From Prochilodus magdalenae (Eukaryota; Chordata; Actinopteri; Characiformes; Prochilodontidae): a stretch of 64,000 nucleotides of DNA. A program made the translations under genes and the position numbers. Below, one piece after another: positions 11,690-44,376 of the stretch; the stretch's first letter is position 1; each line of letters begins with the position of its first letter. Below the pieces are notes generated by a model. It saw nothing but the letters and a program-made list of their open reading frames with translations, was not told the DNA's origin and ran no database searches. The stretch is taken from NCBI GenBank assembly GCA_024036415.1, contig JAMWET010006788.1:791939-855938 (forward strand), written 5' to 3'.

Positions 11690-11942
11690 CCGTCGCTGTC
11701 CAATGGAAAACATGTATCTCCACTTTTGTCCATTTTTACTTTTATGCATCGTTTGAACCCACCGGCTGCTGTTTACACTGAGTGAGAATCTCACGATGAA
11801 TGGACCAACACAAATGACCCAAAACTGTTTGGAAAGATGTCCGGTTCCATAGACTTGCATTAAAATTAAATTCAATTTTTGGCCTCTCCTGTAAAGTTGC
11901 CATTTTGGAGATACTTGTTTTTCATTGGACAGCAACAATATA
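11690..11942. mobile_element. Foldback MITE family C, copy 1
   Basis: Begins cgctgtccaatggaaaacat with gtatctcc and ends with ggagatacttgtttttcatt then ggacagcaac: inverted termini. Interior shares gactttcattaaagt/aacagcagctgctg-like blocks with copies at 23911, 25704, 40667 and 43022. No coding capacity. Confidence 0.8.
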
Positions 11943-12604
11943 AATAAATAATAAGGAAAATATAATGAATAATAATAAAGTGTTTATGCTTTTATTTTCA
12001 GGGTCTGCTAGAATAGATTTACCTGCTTCAGAAACACAATATTGTCTCATACTGTACATCTGTGTTCACCCTCTGTCTGACAGTCTTACCCCTTTAATGC
12101 TTATGATGTTCCTGAAACCCCTAGAAAACGAAAGCACGTGTTAATAAACTGCTTTAATTAAGTCATTAATTAAGTAATTAGAACTGCTGCTGTTGGACTA
12201 GTGTGGTGGGAAAACCTCTGAGAGGTGTGCTGCAGGCTGAGGGTTGAACCCCGCCTGGGGAAGCGCCCTGCACTATACAAAGACGAGTCCTTGGGCAAGA
12301 CTCGTAGCCCTGTCCTCGCCTGCCTGTGTGAGACCTGCTCACATTGTGAGCTGTTTTAGATTAGAGTGTTTATCAGATACGGGGAGTGGAATGTCATAAA
12401 ATGCTCACTCGACAACACTGCTAAACAAAACGCCCCTAAAATCCAAACAAGCCAGGAAATCCTGAACATGAACGTGAGGGTGTAGCTTATCTGGCTAACA
12501 TCTGAGATATATATCTCATATCTGCCTTGAAGATCACCAGTTCACCACACTAGCCTGGAATCAGTCGACAGAAAACCGCAAAGGTCACTGAGTTGGTTTT
12601 GTTC
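11943..12604. other. Gene-free stretch
   Basis: Nothing coding. 12240-12310 (gaagcgccctgcactatac, gagtccttgggcaagactcg) is a decayed relative of the tRNA-derived SINE body seen at 23690 and 41176. Confidence 0.4.
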
Positions 12605-13138
12605 TTGAGTCGAGTGGTGAAACTGAAACACCTGGTTTTAGACCACAGTCATTTATTAGTATGGTGTAGGGCCTCCTTTTGTGGCCAATACAGCGTCAGT
12701 TCGTCTTGGGAATGACATATACTGCGTCCTGCACAGTGGTCAGAGGGACTTTAAGCCATTCTTCTTGCAGGATAGTGGCCAGGTCACTACGTGATGCTGG
12801 TGGAGGTTCGTCCTTCTTGGTGGTATACTGACATTACCCTGGATACCGTGGCTCTTGATACATCACAAAGACTTGCTGTCTTGGTCACAGATGCGCCAGC
12901 AAGACGTGCACCAACAATCTGTCCTCTTTTGAACTCTGGTATGTCCCCCATAATGCTGTGTGCATTGCAGTATTTTGAGCAGAACTGTGCTCTTACCTGC
13001 TAACTGAACCTTCACACTCTGCTCTTACTGGTGCAATGTGCAGTTAATGAAGATTGGCCACCAGGCTGGTCCAATTTAGCCATGAGACCTCCCACACTAA
13101 GATGACAGGTGTTTCAGTTTCATTGTCCAACCCCTGTA
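12605..13138 (-). mobile_element. Tc1-like family A, internally deleted copy
   Basis: Inverted termini (left gaaactgaaacacctgg, right gtttcattgtccaacccctg). Reverse-strand residues RVHLAGASVTKTASLCDVSR and a C-terminal remnant flank a deletion. The join cgtgatgctggtggaggttcgtcc is the same as in the copy at 42071-42600, so this is a MITE amplified from one deleted progenitor. Confidence 0.85.
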
Positions 13139-14271
13139 TGTATATTTCATTCACTAAGAAAGCTGTTTTTAGGTCTGTGCTGATTTTGGTTTCTCCTAAT
13201 GAGCTTCATTATTCGTACTAAGGGTTAAGTAGGGCCAGTATGGTGGCAGTGGGTGGCGCTGTGGCCTCACAGCAAGAAGAACCTGGGTTTGATTCCTAGC
13301 TGGAGTCTCCGGGGGTCCTTTCTGGGTGGGCTTGAATGCTTTATCTGCATGGGCTTTCTTTTTCCATGGTCCAGCAACATGCAGTCAGGCTGATTGGAGA
13401 GGCTAAAGTGTGTGTGTGTCTGTCTGTATGTGTTGACCTGTAGTGGTATATTTCTGAGGACCAGTATAGGACAGTAAGAAATGTCTGTGCTCCATAAATC
13501 ACGTTTTGAAAAATTAGTGCATGTCTTCCTTGTGATGGACTGGCAACCTGTCCAGGGTGTGTCCTGCTTTCCACCCAGAGAGCCCTGGGATAGGCTCCTG
13601 TGTCTGAGTGTGTACAGGCTGCCGATATGGAACTCAATGCAGCTAAACCCACCGAACTGATGACCACTGCTGTAGACGTCTGGGTGTCTCTGATTATGAA
13701 AGGGCTCTCTGGGTTTTGTTTCGTTTGGGAGCAGTAAATGAATAAAGTGGCGCATCTAAGCAAGGGGTTTATCATCACACCCTCCCCGCTTCCTAAGACG
13801 CATGCCTCTTGGTCTAGTGGTCGGCAATCTCCGTCCTTGTATGCGTCTCGGTGTTCTCCCGCAGCGCTGCGTCCCTGTCATTTGTCTTGCGTGGCATCCT
13901 TTCCTAGCCCGAAGCCCCTGACGCTGCGCCTCTATTTCCGCTCCCATTGTTTATATGCAAAGCCGTCCGTTCGGTTATTAAGCGGAGGCTTCTTTGCCAG
14001 TGCTGCGAGGCCTTAACCACACATATTTATTTGTGCCTTCACTGTATTATTGATTTAAACTTCTGGACGTGGAGCTTCCTGTAATATTAATGTTGTGGCT
14101 CTCTCAGCTCCCCTCTCTAAAACTGCTGGCACCTCAGTGTCAGTGGAGCATGGTGATTCTTATACAGCTAGCTTGTTGTGTCCCGAGGGTCTCCATCACA
14201 TCACTCTGTTACTCTTCTAGTGTGTGCTTGCTTGGTGGGTGAGTCGTGTTTTGTGTTTCTTGCTCCTGCAG
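13139..14271. other. Gene-free stretch before the first synaptotagmin coding exon
   Basis: 13230-13700 includes phrases of a common fish retroposon tail (ggtgggcttgaatgctttat, gatggactggcaacctgtcc, tgggataggctcctgtg). 13775-14030 is GC-richer. No exon recognised; a non-coding 5' exon of the synaptotagmin could be here or further left. Confidence 0.4.
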
Positions 14272-14295
14272 GGACACCGTGCCTAGCTGCACATC

Positions 14296-34621
<20,326 letters not shown>

Positions 34622-36770
34622 TTCCCCCCCATTCTCCAAGTCGACTAACCAACTAACCGCCCCCCCACTCCCCCCTCCAAAACAGCCACCACTGCATGAA
34701 CCCTGACCTCCTTCACATCTACGCCAGATAATCACACAGTATCCAGAATAATATACTTGAAAAAGTTAAACAGCATCGCTGAATGTGAACACTCCATGTC
34801 TCCATGTAACCTCGTCCCCATGTAGCGTACGTTTAGTAGAAGCATGGAGAGTGGAAGACGAGCCAAAGCAGGTTTGGGATGGACATCCCCGTGCTCTTTG
34901 CACTTGATGGAGGCATATGGCCTACATAGCACTGACACAGCATCTCTGTAGTCGCCATTACACTGGAAATATTCTAAGTAGTGCATGTAAGTGTATCATA
35001 GAAGAGGGCAGCTCCGATCAGTGAACATGTGCAAAAAATCGAACTACCTGAAGATGTTCATCCGTGTCCGCAGTGTGGGAAGGTGCCAACCAGGCATCAG
35101 AAATATGTGTCCGACATTGATCTAACAGTCGCAGTTAGCTGAATGTTGGGGTGTCAGCCATTTTCAGTACGGTAAATGTTTGAGTGCTTTGAACATACAC
35201 TATACTGCCAAAAGTATTCGCTCACCCGTCCAAATCATTGAATTCAGGTGTTCCAGTCATTTCCATGGCCACGTGTGTATAAAACCAAGCACCTAGGTGT
35301 GCAGGCTGCTTCTATAGGCATTAGCGATGGAATGGGTCGCTCTCAGGAGCTCAGTGAATTCCAGCGTGGTACAATGATAGTCCAGTCCTGAAATTTCCTC
35401 CCTACTAAATATTCCACAACCAACTGTCAGTGGGAACGACAGACCACCAAAAATGGCGGAGCGGGGTCAGCGAGGTTGCCATTTTTCTGCAGAGTCAGCC
35501 GCTGCAGACCTCCGAACTTCATGTGGCCTTCAGATCAGCTGAAGAACCGTGCGTAGAGAGCTTCATGGAATGGGTTTCCATGGCCGGGCAGCTTACCAAG
35601 CCTCACGTCACCAGACGAGCGAATACTTTTGGCACCGTAGTGTAGATTGTCCACGTGAAACGGGAAGGGCAGCCTATTGCGTGGTTTACTGGCCGCTTGT
35701 ACGAGCCGACTCCGAGTGCCTGATCGAATATGCTTAATTAATACTCGCAGGTTTTCAGCGCTCCCGTTAGTTTGGTGGAGCGTCCCAGCCGAGCTGAATA
35801 TTTTAATGTATGATGAAACTGTTTACAACGTGTACGAAAGCTCCTGGATCCGACTCGAGACTTTTAGCAGATAACAGAGCTGACTCGGGACGTGAGATGC
35901 TGAGAAGATTCAGGGCTACGTGGAGCGATTTACAGCTCTCTCTGTTTATACACTGTTGAAGAATAGGCCAAGAAGTACCAATAACCGGGTCAAGCTTATC
36001 CAAAATAATAATCCTTTTACTTGCCAGAGGGTTTATTGGAGAGATAATATGGTTATTGATTATATGACTGTGCCAAACATGGACTGACATCACCTTTGTG
36101 AGCGTTACTGTACATCGGCCCATTTACAGCATAGTGAAAGCGGCCAAGGATGCTTGGCGAGGACCGATCTGTTGCCGTCTGCTGGTACTGGTATGCGCTC
36201 CTGAAAGCTTCTAATCCGTTTCCGGTCGTCCTTTTCCCGTTTTTCCACGATCTTCTCTTTTCCTTCACGTTTTAATACCTCTGGTTAGTTCACTGCCTCG
36301 TTTGAAGCATACAAACAAACCCACGCCATCACGCCATCACTCTCTGAAATGCCAAAGCAACAGTAATAGGCGACACGGTTCAGTTCAGCGGAGATGCGAT
36401 AATCACTGTCCACTGGTTTACTCCAGAAGGGCAAAATACGGCGATAGGCAGCATTTAACCCCAGTCCGTTGGTGTGCACTTCTCTCCTCATAACTGTGCT
36501 CTGTACATATGCATTGATCAACTTTGATAATACAGCATGTATGTATAACGTGATGTACATAGAAGCATGTTCTGGAGATAGAGCAGAATTATATTGTATA
36601 TGTGTGTTTGTGTGGGTGTGTGTGGGTATGGGTGTGTGCGGCACATGTCATTTTGATAATAGAGTGTAGAGGAAAAATGCACTGACTGCACATTTTATGA
36701 TGTTTCCCCGGAACGGGTGTAGGACTGAATGTAAATCTAGAGCTATATTAATAGAGTGTATCAGGTGACT
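34622..36770 (+). other. Region after the synaptotagmin stop, probable 3' UTR start
   Basis: C-rich stretch just after the stop (34624-34680), then mostly non-repetitive sequence without exons. A TIR element lies at 35196-35644. How far the UTR extends cannot be read from sequence alone. Confidence 0.4.
35196..35644. mobile_element. Tc1/mariner-type TIR element, internally deleted
   Basis: Left tacactatactgccaaaagt with attcgctcacc and right gagcgaatacttttggcacc with gtagtgta are inverted. Interior phrases such as ttcatggaatgggtttcca and gcagcttaccaagcctcacg are typical of a deleted transposase remnant. ~449 bp, begins and ends at TA. Confidence 0.8.
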
Positions 36771-37200
36771 TTTATTGCCTGAGTCTGAGGAGTGCAACTA
36801 TCAGCTGTGTTGCTCTGTCCGATCTGCAGTTGGTTTGTTAAGCTAACGTGCTAAATGCGTTTTCTCCATGTCTATTCACTCGTTAGCGTTTACCTGTCCG
36901 TTACGTGTCCATCTGAGTGTGGTGATGTTGCGTCCGGGCCTGTGATATTCTGCTCTTACTTTGGTTAAAGGGGGATTCAGCGTTTCTATTGCTCTGCATT
37001 TCTGTATTAGGAAGGACTGAGGTGTGAACAGCGTCATTGAGAGTGGTTTGATGGAAAACGCTTCACCCTAGAGACACTAGAGTCAGAATTGTTCACGGTG
37101 ACAGGAAGTGGATGTCTTATTAAAGCTACCTCACAGGAAGTTATCACCAGAAGTACTCACCAATACCACACCCAAGGCCTGTGGCTTAGGAAAAGGGTCT

Positions 37201-38012
37201 TTAAAGGAGCAATCTGTAAAATGATGCAACCTGTCAAATTCATACTCCATGCAAATATGGGCCAACACGGTAATGCACCGTGCCTCCTCCTCCCTCTTCA
37301 GTCCATACTTCAGTATCACACTTCATCTCTTTACTCTCCAAGAGCGTCTCCAGCACCAATGTTAACCCTTGATCTGATCCCATTAAGAATGATTCAGGTG
37401 GGAAAAAAAAGTACATACCAATCTACTATACTTCCGCTCAGCGGCCAGCCATCGTACTTTCTCAGTGCAGACCCCCAAGTACAAATCCAGTGTTGGTCTG
37501 CCCGCACCCATTCGTTTTTTATTCCATCACTCTTTCCTCCTATAGAGTACCATTCATTTTTGGCCCTACCCAATCCCTAGTACCTAGTACAGCCACCAAA
37601 CTGCATGTACTCACTCAGGGCAGATCCCCAAACTCTAGTCAGACACAGACATACTGACCCGCACTCGTCTATGTGTTGTTTATTCATCCCTTATTTCTCT
37701 CATAGACTTCCATTCATTTCTAATAAGACCACGTACATCAGTGATTTCACACTCATTGGCTACCTGTTGTTAAATGATCTAACTGGGAGCAAAACTTAAT
37801 TCGACTTGACAGTACACTAACTCACTATCGCCTCATGAGGTACACAGTGGTATTACAAGGCAGAACAGGCTTGGCTAGCTGGTTAGCATGCTAGCTTCAG
37901 TATATATCTCTGCAACACAGTACGTATACTCTTATTTCTTCACATTCCGTTGATCATTTTATTTAATGTTGGACGATTTTAAAGGAAGTATCGTACATAT
38001 TGCTCCTTTAAA
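37201..38012. mobile_element. TIR element 'ttaaaggagcaat', long copy
   Basis: Left ttaaaggagcaatctgtaaa and right tacatattgctcctttaaa are inverted. Interior shares ctgtcaaattcat and ctccctcttcagtcc with the copy at 51444-52081. ~812 bp, no transposase. Confidence 0.75.
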
Positions 38013-38984
38013 GGCAAAAAAGGCAAACAGGTCCCCAATTATAGAGCTGTCCACTATTTCACCATCATCATCAACAGTACGCCGAGTAACTTGTGGGTTC
38101 ACTGGTGAATTTGGACAGTGAAACATTTGTGTGTTGCCACATCTGGTTCCCATTCCCACCATTATTAGGAAATCTGAGTCGGTAAGTTTCTCTTCAGTGC
38201 AACTTCTCAATTCAGAACCGCTCTGCACGACCTTGCTCACATCTCCACCGCGGAAGTGTGTAGAGCACTGGAAGAGCTGGTGAAATTCCCCCTTAAAGAG
38301 TAAGATGACCGTTGTCGGAAGCCATAAATGGGGGCCCAGTTTCCACCCCAGAATCTGCACCGGGCTGCTAGAGATGAATCAGTCCTCGTTGTGTATCCTG
38401 TTGGAGGGACAGCAGACCCATTTCAGCGTAACCATAAAGTACCTGTCTGTTGAAAGGCAGAGTTTTATTTCTTCAGTTCACGAAGAGATCAGGACTCATT
38501 CCATGCGCCCATTCCATGAACACATGCGAGAAGAGTGTTGGCGTGCTAATGCTAGGCTACCTCCGCAGCCAGGACTGAGTTACCTTAGCGTTTAGTCGTA
38601 TAGTGCTTGCGAATGATTAGTGGTTGATTATAGTTCTAGTGATCCACGAGTAGCAGTGGCATGATTTTATTATGCAAGGTGTGTCTCCGTCGACGTATGC
38701 CTGCGTGTGAGCGTGTGGGTGTCCAACGAAGCATTTCTGTTCTTAAGGGTTTGGTTTCTGTGTTTCTGGGATGGAATGCCGGGTGGTTAAATGACATGTT
38801 CCACCTTTTTCAAAGGTGTTTTATTATAAAGGATTAAAAAACAGGAATGTTGTCTTCACAGCCTGTTATCAAGTGTGTTTCTTTGTTGTAGCTTTATGTC
38901 TGAGCCCTTATTTCATTGTCCATTAAAGGGGCAGTTTCATGTCTGTCATTGTGAACAAGCTGTGAATAGCCTGCTGTTAATAAG

Positions 38985-39019
38985 ATGTTTGTTTGTTTGT
39001 TTGTTTGTTTGTTTGTTTA
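38985..39019. repeat. (TTTG)n microsatellite
   Basis: About nine tandem tttg units. Confidence 0.9.
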
Positions 39020-39051
39020 AGGAAATAAATATAAAACTCGTGAGCGATGCC

Positions 39052-39658
39052 TTTTTAATTCCATGCTCCGCCCACAAACGTGTTCCATTGCAGCAACTGT
39101 TGCTAGGTTGGACAAGCTCAGCAGAAACCCCGTTCGGTCCAGTCAGAAAAACTTTTTGGGCCAAAATTCTAAAGTGACCGTACTGTGTAAGGTTTGTTTT
39201 GTGTTGCTACATGTCTATCAAACCAATGAATCAAATGAGCCAGATTAGACACTATAAAAACAAATTAGCCACTATGCTAACATTAGCTCAGTAATGCTAA
39301 TGTTAGCTTTGGGATTCTAATTTCAAATTATAGCTATTTTGCATCTTTATGAACATTCACATTATTCGGGTAGATCAGGTGCAGCTTATTGTTTTCATAA
39401 CTGAGGTGATATTAGCATAACTATGCTAATGTTGGCTCATTTATGCTAATATTAGCTTAGTTAAGGAAACAAAGATCTACACTTGATCAGGCGCAGGAAT
39501 GTGAGCTTTCACATACATGTAAAATAACCATAATGTGAAATGAGTAACAAACTCTACATGTCCATATTTTGAACTAATGGGATTTTCACCAAAGCTTGTC
39601 CAACCTAGCAACAGTAGCTAAGAAGTAAAAAAAAACACTAGTGGGTGTGGCATATTAA
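39052..39658. mobile_element. ~600-bp inverted-terminal element with gctaat-rich interior
   Basis: gttgctaggttggacaagct (39099-39118) is the reverse complement of agcttgtccaacctagcaac (39593-39612), with weaker complementarity extending outward (tccgcccacaaac versus gtgggtgtggc). The middle repeats gctaatgttagct several times. Non-coding. Confidence 0.65.
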
Positions 39659-40453
39659 GCAGGTTACTTCATGTCTATGAAGCCCGTGTGTTCTAATGTC
39701 ATCTTCTCCCTCTTCACCATCTTGTTTTCTGAACTTTCCTGAGGTCATGGCTCGAACGCTTGGTCTCCCGCTACGGTTGCTTTAACGTGTCGTGTGCTTT
39801 TTCAGTTCCTTGGACTTCTAATGCCGCTGCTTAGGGCCGCTTCTGTGTGTGTTGTGAGCCTACGTTGCAATAGGACCAATGTAGAATTACTGAAATGTCT
39901 TCATGTTTCTTCTATGACCATGATCGAAAAAGCTGCAGGGGGGGGCTCTTTACCTTCCTGCCGAGCAGACAACAAAATCCCAGTCTTCCCTGGGACACTG
40001 TGGACGCCAGCGACTGGCCCCAATCCCCAGTTTTCAGACATTTAATTCCACCACCTGTCAGAACCATGTCAATCGCAAAGACCTCTGCAGATGCAATACT
40101 GCCGACACTGCTGCTGCTTACTAACACGGCCTAACCCACTCCTTCCCTGTGCTCATCTCCACCGTGTAAAGACTTTTCTCCCCTCCAGAGAACTGCTCGC
40201 CCTCTTCCCTAACTCCGTCTCGTGTAGAGGTATCTGTATCAGTGATTCCTTTTGTGGATGCTTTGGCATGCTTTACCTTCTCTTACAGAGGAACACATTT
40301 GCCACTGGAAAACAAGCCTTTGCTACTCCCGTAGCTTACTGTAGCTCATCGTCATCCTGTAAACCAGAAACGCCAGTACAGTTCAAGAGATACCGAGCAC
40401 TGAAAAATGTCATGCAGATTCATTCATTGGTTACCGACTAGCTAATCATATGA

Positions 40454-40459
40454 AATAAA
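40454..40459 (+). terminator. Candidate polyadenylation signal downstream of the synaptotagmin
   Basis: AATAAA followed after about 15-30 nt by a GT-rich stretch (tgtgtgtggagtggtg), a good cleavage-site context. It would imply a 3' UTR of about 5.8 kb. Transposon-like insertions lie in between and other AATAAA words exist (for example near 39026), so this is only a candidate. Confidence 0.3.
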
Positions 40460-40666
40460 AGCCTTTTAAATATCTGTGTGTGGAGTGGTGCGTCTGTCTC
40501 GCTTCCCGAATCAATATGGATTTAGCGATGCCAAGCTCAGTTCATATCACAGCTCAATAGTTTGTTATTTCTGGTTATTAATTGTTGATGTAATATCATA
40601 TCTGAGTGATGAATGCATTATACACCACTTAAATAAGCTCATAGGGAAAATTACAAGTTGTATTTT

Positions 40667-40862
40667 GTCTCTGTCCAGTGAAAAACATGCATCTCCATTT
40701 TTGATGATTTTTATTTTTGTGAATGGACCAGAAACGGCGCCAAACAGCTTAGAAAAAAGCCTGGCTCCGCTGACTTACACTCAAATTTTAAGCTAGGTTT
40801 TCGGCCTCTCTGGTAACGTGGAGATGCTTGTTTTTTTTTTTTTTGGAGAGCGCCGATATGAT
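40667..40862. mobile_element. Foldback MITE family C, copy 4
   Basis: tctgtccagtgaaaaacatg with catctccat at the left and acgtggagatgcttgttttt at the right, then gagagcgccgata. The right terminus is degraded by a T-run. Confidence 0.7.
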
Positions 40863-41139
40863 AAATATCTGATGAGCACTTTACAAATCTGACAAATATG
40901 CTGCAACCACAGTGTAGACGACATTCATTGAATCAAAACACAAAAATTCAATTTTTTATTTAACTTTTAGAATGTGTAAATCTATGAGTTAGTCTAAATG
41001 AAAGTTTAATTTCAAAATGCTCTACACTATTTAAAAAAATGAGTTTTTACAGTTTTTGTCAGTAAATTTTTTACTTTTTTTCTGGGGGTTTTTTTTGTTT
41101 TGTTTTTTTTATTTCTTGTTGATCCATTGACATTTAGTC

Positions 41140-41590
41140 TCCGCATTTAACACATCCATGAAGTTTAACACATCTGGTTGGTGTAGCTCAGCAGATAACA
41201 CCACCACCCACCAAGAAGTCAACACCACATGTGGGAGAATGGGGTTCGAATCCCAGTCTGGGTGACTATGCTGTGCTACACCAATAAGAGTCCTTGGGCA
41301 AGACTCCTAACACTCCATAGGCCCACCTGTAATATGATTAACATTGCAAGTTGCTCTGGATAAGAGCGTCAGCTAAATGCCGTAAATGTAAATCCCACAT
41401 ACACACTCACTAGTGAACACACTAGGGGGCAGTGAGCACACTTAGCCGGAGTGGTGGGCAGCCCTATCCACGGCGTGTTGGGGGTTAGGTGCCTTGCTCA
41501 AGGGCACCTCAGTCGTTACTGTAGGCTCAGGGAATCGAATAGGCAACCTTCCGGTCACAAGGCTGGTTCCCTAACCTCCAGCCCACAACG
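41140..41590. repeat. Dispersed repeat carrying a nested SINE
   Basis: catttaacacatccatgaag then the SINE, then cccacatacacactcact, gcagtgagcacacttagccg, gggttaggtgccttgctcaa, gcaaccttccggtcacaagg and ctaacctccagccc. Same family as 26375-26581. Host sequence resumes across the SINE, showing insertion order. Confidence 0.75.
41176..41393 (+). repeat. tRNA-derived SINE, copy 2
   Basis: ggttggtgtagctcagcaga (A box) and ggggttcgaatcccag (B box), then gagtccttgggcaagactcc and tctggataagagcgtcagct with aaatgccgtaaatgtaaat. Near-identical organisation to 23690-23905. Confidence 0.87.
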
Positions 41591-42070
41591 TTTTTTTTTT
41601 TTAATTACAGGGAAATCCCACCATCTGTTTAGTGCTGTGTCATGCACTGCGACATGATAATAAAAAAAAATGAAAAAAAAATCAACTTATTTTCTGTTTT
41701 CAGAAAAACAGAGTACAAAAGTACAGTTCTATTAAATACATAGATAAACTGAAAAAGCACAGCGAGTAAAAAAGCTAAGCTGTAAACCGGGTGTATAAGA
41801 AGGATACGATGCGATGGAAGGTAAGTCAGTGGGGAGAAAACAAAAAGAGGGAGAATAAAACAACATGCTGATAGATGACACCATGAGTCGTACTCCCTCA
41901 TTGTCTCTTCATGGCAAAGATAACTACTACTGTTCTACGGATCACCTGTGGCTCTAATAAAACAGGAAAACGAAGGTTTACACCATCCATTCAAAACCAT
42001 CCTGGAGATAACATGTTTGATGGAAAGGAACTTTTACTTCTCTAATTGATATTAGATAGATAGATAGCTA

Positions 42071-42600
42071 CAGGGGTTGGACAATGAAACTGAAACACCT
42101 GTCATTTTAGTGTGGGAGGTCTCATGGCTAAATTGGACCAGCCTGGTGGCCAATCTTCATTAACTGCACATTGCACCAGTAAGAGCAGAGTGTGAAGGTT
42201 CAGTTAGCAGGTAAGAGCACAGTTCTGCTCAAAATACTGCAATGCACACAGCATTATGGGACATACCAGAGTTCAAAAGAGGACAGATTGTTGGTGCACG
42301 TCTTGCTGGCGCATCTGTGACCAAGACAGCAAGTCTTTGTGATGTATCAAGATCCACGGTATCCAGGGTAATGTCAGCATACCACCAAGAAGGACGAACC
42401 TCCACCAGCATCACGTAGTGACCTGGCCACTATCCTGCAAGAAGAATGGCTTAAACTCCCTCTGACCACTGTGCAGGACGCAGTATATGTCATTCCCAAG
42501 ACCAACTGACGCTGTATTGGCCGCAAAAGGAGGCCCTACACCATACTAATAAATGATTGTGGTCTAAAAGCAGGTGTTTCAGTTTCATTGTCCAACCCCT
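42071..42600 (+). mobile_element. Tc1-like family A, internally deleted, best copy
   Basis: Left end caggggttggacaatgaaac and right end gtttcattgtccaacccct are inverted. Keeps the 5' transposase start (gttcaaaagaggacagattg and gcacgtcttgctggcgcatc) and the C-terminal stretch (gtgacctggccactatcctg), joined by the deletion junction aggacgaacctccaccagca. Inserted at TA within a TAGA microsatellite (tagatagcta before, atagatagatag after). Not able to make transposase. Confidence 0.9.
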
Positions 42601-42631
<31 letters not shown>

Positions 42632-42657
42632 CTTTATTGATCCCAAAGGAAATTAAC
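42601..42657 (-). repeat. (GATA)n plus LINE 3' tail in reverse
   Basis: agatagatagatactttatt followed by gatcccaaaggaaatt; read on the - strand this is the ggatcaataaagtatctatc signature that ends many fish LINEs. The same signature is at 59486-59511 on +. Confidence 0.75.
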
Positions 42658-43021
42658 CATACATCACTGAGACGTCTTGCATGTGCAGAGCATACTCCTG
42701 ACAACACATATGATGAAGAAAACAGAAGGTTCCTGAAGAAGTGGTTTGGTAGAAATCCCACACTGTGCTTTCATCAGTTCCAACAATGACTACCATGGTA
42801 ACTGATTCAGTACTGCACTTTGGAATTTCAGATCATGTTTGCAGATTTTAGGTTGAATGTAGTTTTCCTGGATTTCTGTCAAACTTATGATATATCACTG
42901 CCTGCAATGTCTTTAGGTACTCCTTCAATATCTCAAACTAAAAATCAAACTTTTTAAATATCTATTTCCCCATAAAGGACGTTTTACTGAATAGAGAAAG
43001 TTATGAAATGAACCTTCTATA

Positions 43022-43265
43022 GTGTCACTGTCCATTGAAAAACATGCATCTCCAACTTTTACTTTTATCCATCAACTGAACACAGCAGCTGCTGTTAACA
43101 CTGTGTGAAAATGCTGATGATGAATAGACCAATAGAATGGGCCTAGAGCTGCTTGGTATAAAGTCTGGTTCCATTGACTTCCATTAAAGTGAGATGAGGT
43201 TTTGGCCTTGTCCTGTGACGTCAAAGTTTTAGAGATACTAGTTTCCTGTGGACAGTGATGGTATG
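43022..43265. mobile_element. Foldback MITE family C, copy 5
   Basis: gtgtcactgtccattgaaaa with acatgcatctcc at the left, agatactagtttcctgtgga with cagtgatggta at the right; interior cagcagctgctgttaacact and ccattgacttccattaaag match the other copies. Confidence 0.8.
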
Positions 43266-43351
43266 TGGTATGGCTGGTTCATGGTTTTTAATGATGTATT
43301 AGAATAACAAATACAATATGAGTATTATAAATGAGTGAATGAACCGGTTCA

Positions 43352-43690
43352 TTTACATTTAAGGCATTTAGCAGACTCTCTTATCCAGAGCGACTTACAG
43401 CCGTGCTTAGTGTTGCATTGGATAATATTCCAGCTAGTACAGGAAGGTTAGAGCAACTTGACCTCTCCATTTAACCCAACGGTGCAGTGAAACACGTACA
43501 CAGACACACACACCTCCCAGAAGGGCAGTAAGCACATCTGCCCGGAGTGGTGGGCAGCCCTATCCACCCGACGCAGGGAGCAGTTGAGGGGTAAGGTGAC
43601 TTGCTGAAGGGCACTTCAGTCACATCCTGCCAGGTCAGGGGATCAAACCTGTGTTCACAAGCCTGGTTCCATCACCTCCAGCATGCGGCG
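43352..43690. repeat. SINE tail and dispersed-repeat fragments
   Basis: catttacatttaaggcattt, agcagactctcttatccaga and gcgacttacagccgtgctta are the reverse of the SINE tail. 43465-43685 (acccaacggtgcagtgaaac, agtaagcacatctgcccgga) is the dispersed repeat also at 26375 and 41140. Confidence 0.7.
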
Positions 43691-44375
43691 GCTGTATAAG
43701 GTAATAAGTTCTAGTGTGTTGCTGGCTGAGGGATTTATCACACAGGAGCTCATGCACAGCGGTGCTCGACACGCTGCCTCCAGCTGAGAGCATCGTCTGC
43801 ATGTTCTGCTGCTACTGCTGCTGACATCTAAAGCTCTGAGTGATCAGGAAAGCGTTTCTCCTGATATTCTCCAAACTCCCAGGTCTCCGCTGCAGCACGA
43901 ACAGAGGAACCTGACTTTGATGACCTGGAGCTGAAATGGAGGGAAGAACTCATTACCTCAATAAAAAAGGAGATATATGAATGTTAATATCCAGCTGAGC
44001 TATAATAACAGCGGTGCTAATTCAGTGTTGTGCTGGTTTGTCACATACCTCATTCTGATGATGAAATGATGACGCGGTGAAGGACTGGTCAGATGTATTA
44101 TTAAAGGACACAGTGTCTTTATTCAGTCTGAAATGAAACCAGGGGGTCGAACATGCGGCTGGAGTGTATTTGTAAAAGATTGGACCTCTAGTTTTGTGGT
44201 GTAGCTTCTCCTGCATGAAGAGATTCATAATTCATAGATGTGATAAGAATGTAGACTACATACAACACAGATACAAAGATGTGGTAATTGAACCTGTTCT
44301 GGTAACACGGCAATATCAAATTATTATTTTTATTATATTATTTATATTATTATTGTTATTATTATTATTATTATA
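43691..44375. other. Gene-free stretch
   Basis: No exon recognised. A TTA-rich low-complexity run occupies 44316-44375. Confidence 0.35.
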
Positions 44376-44376
44376 T

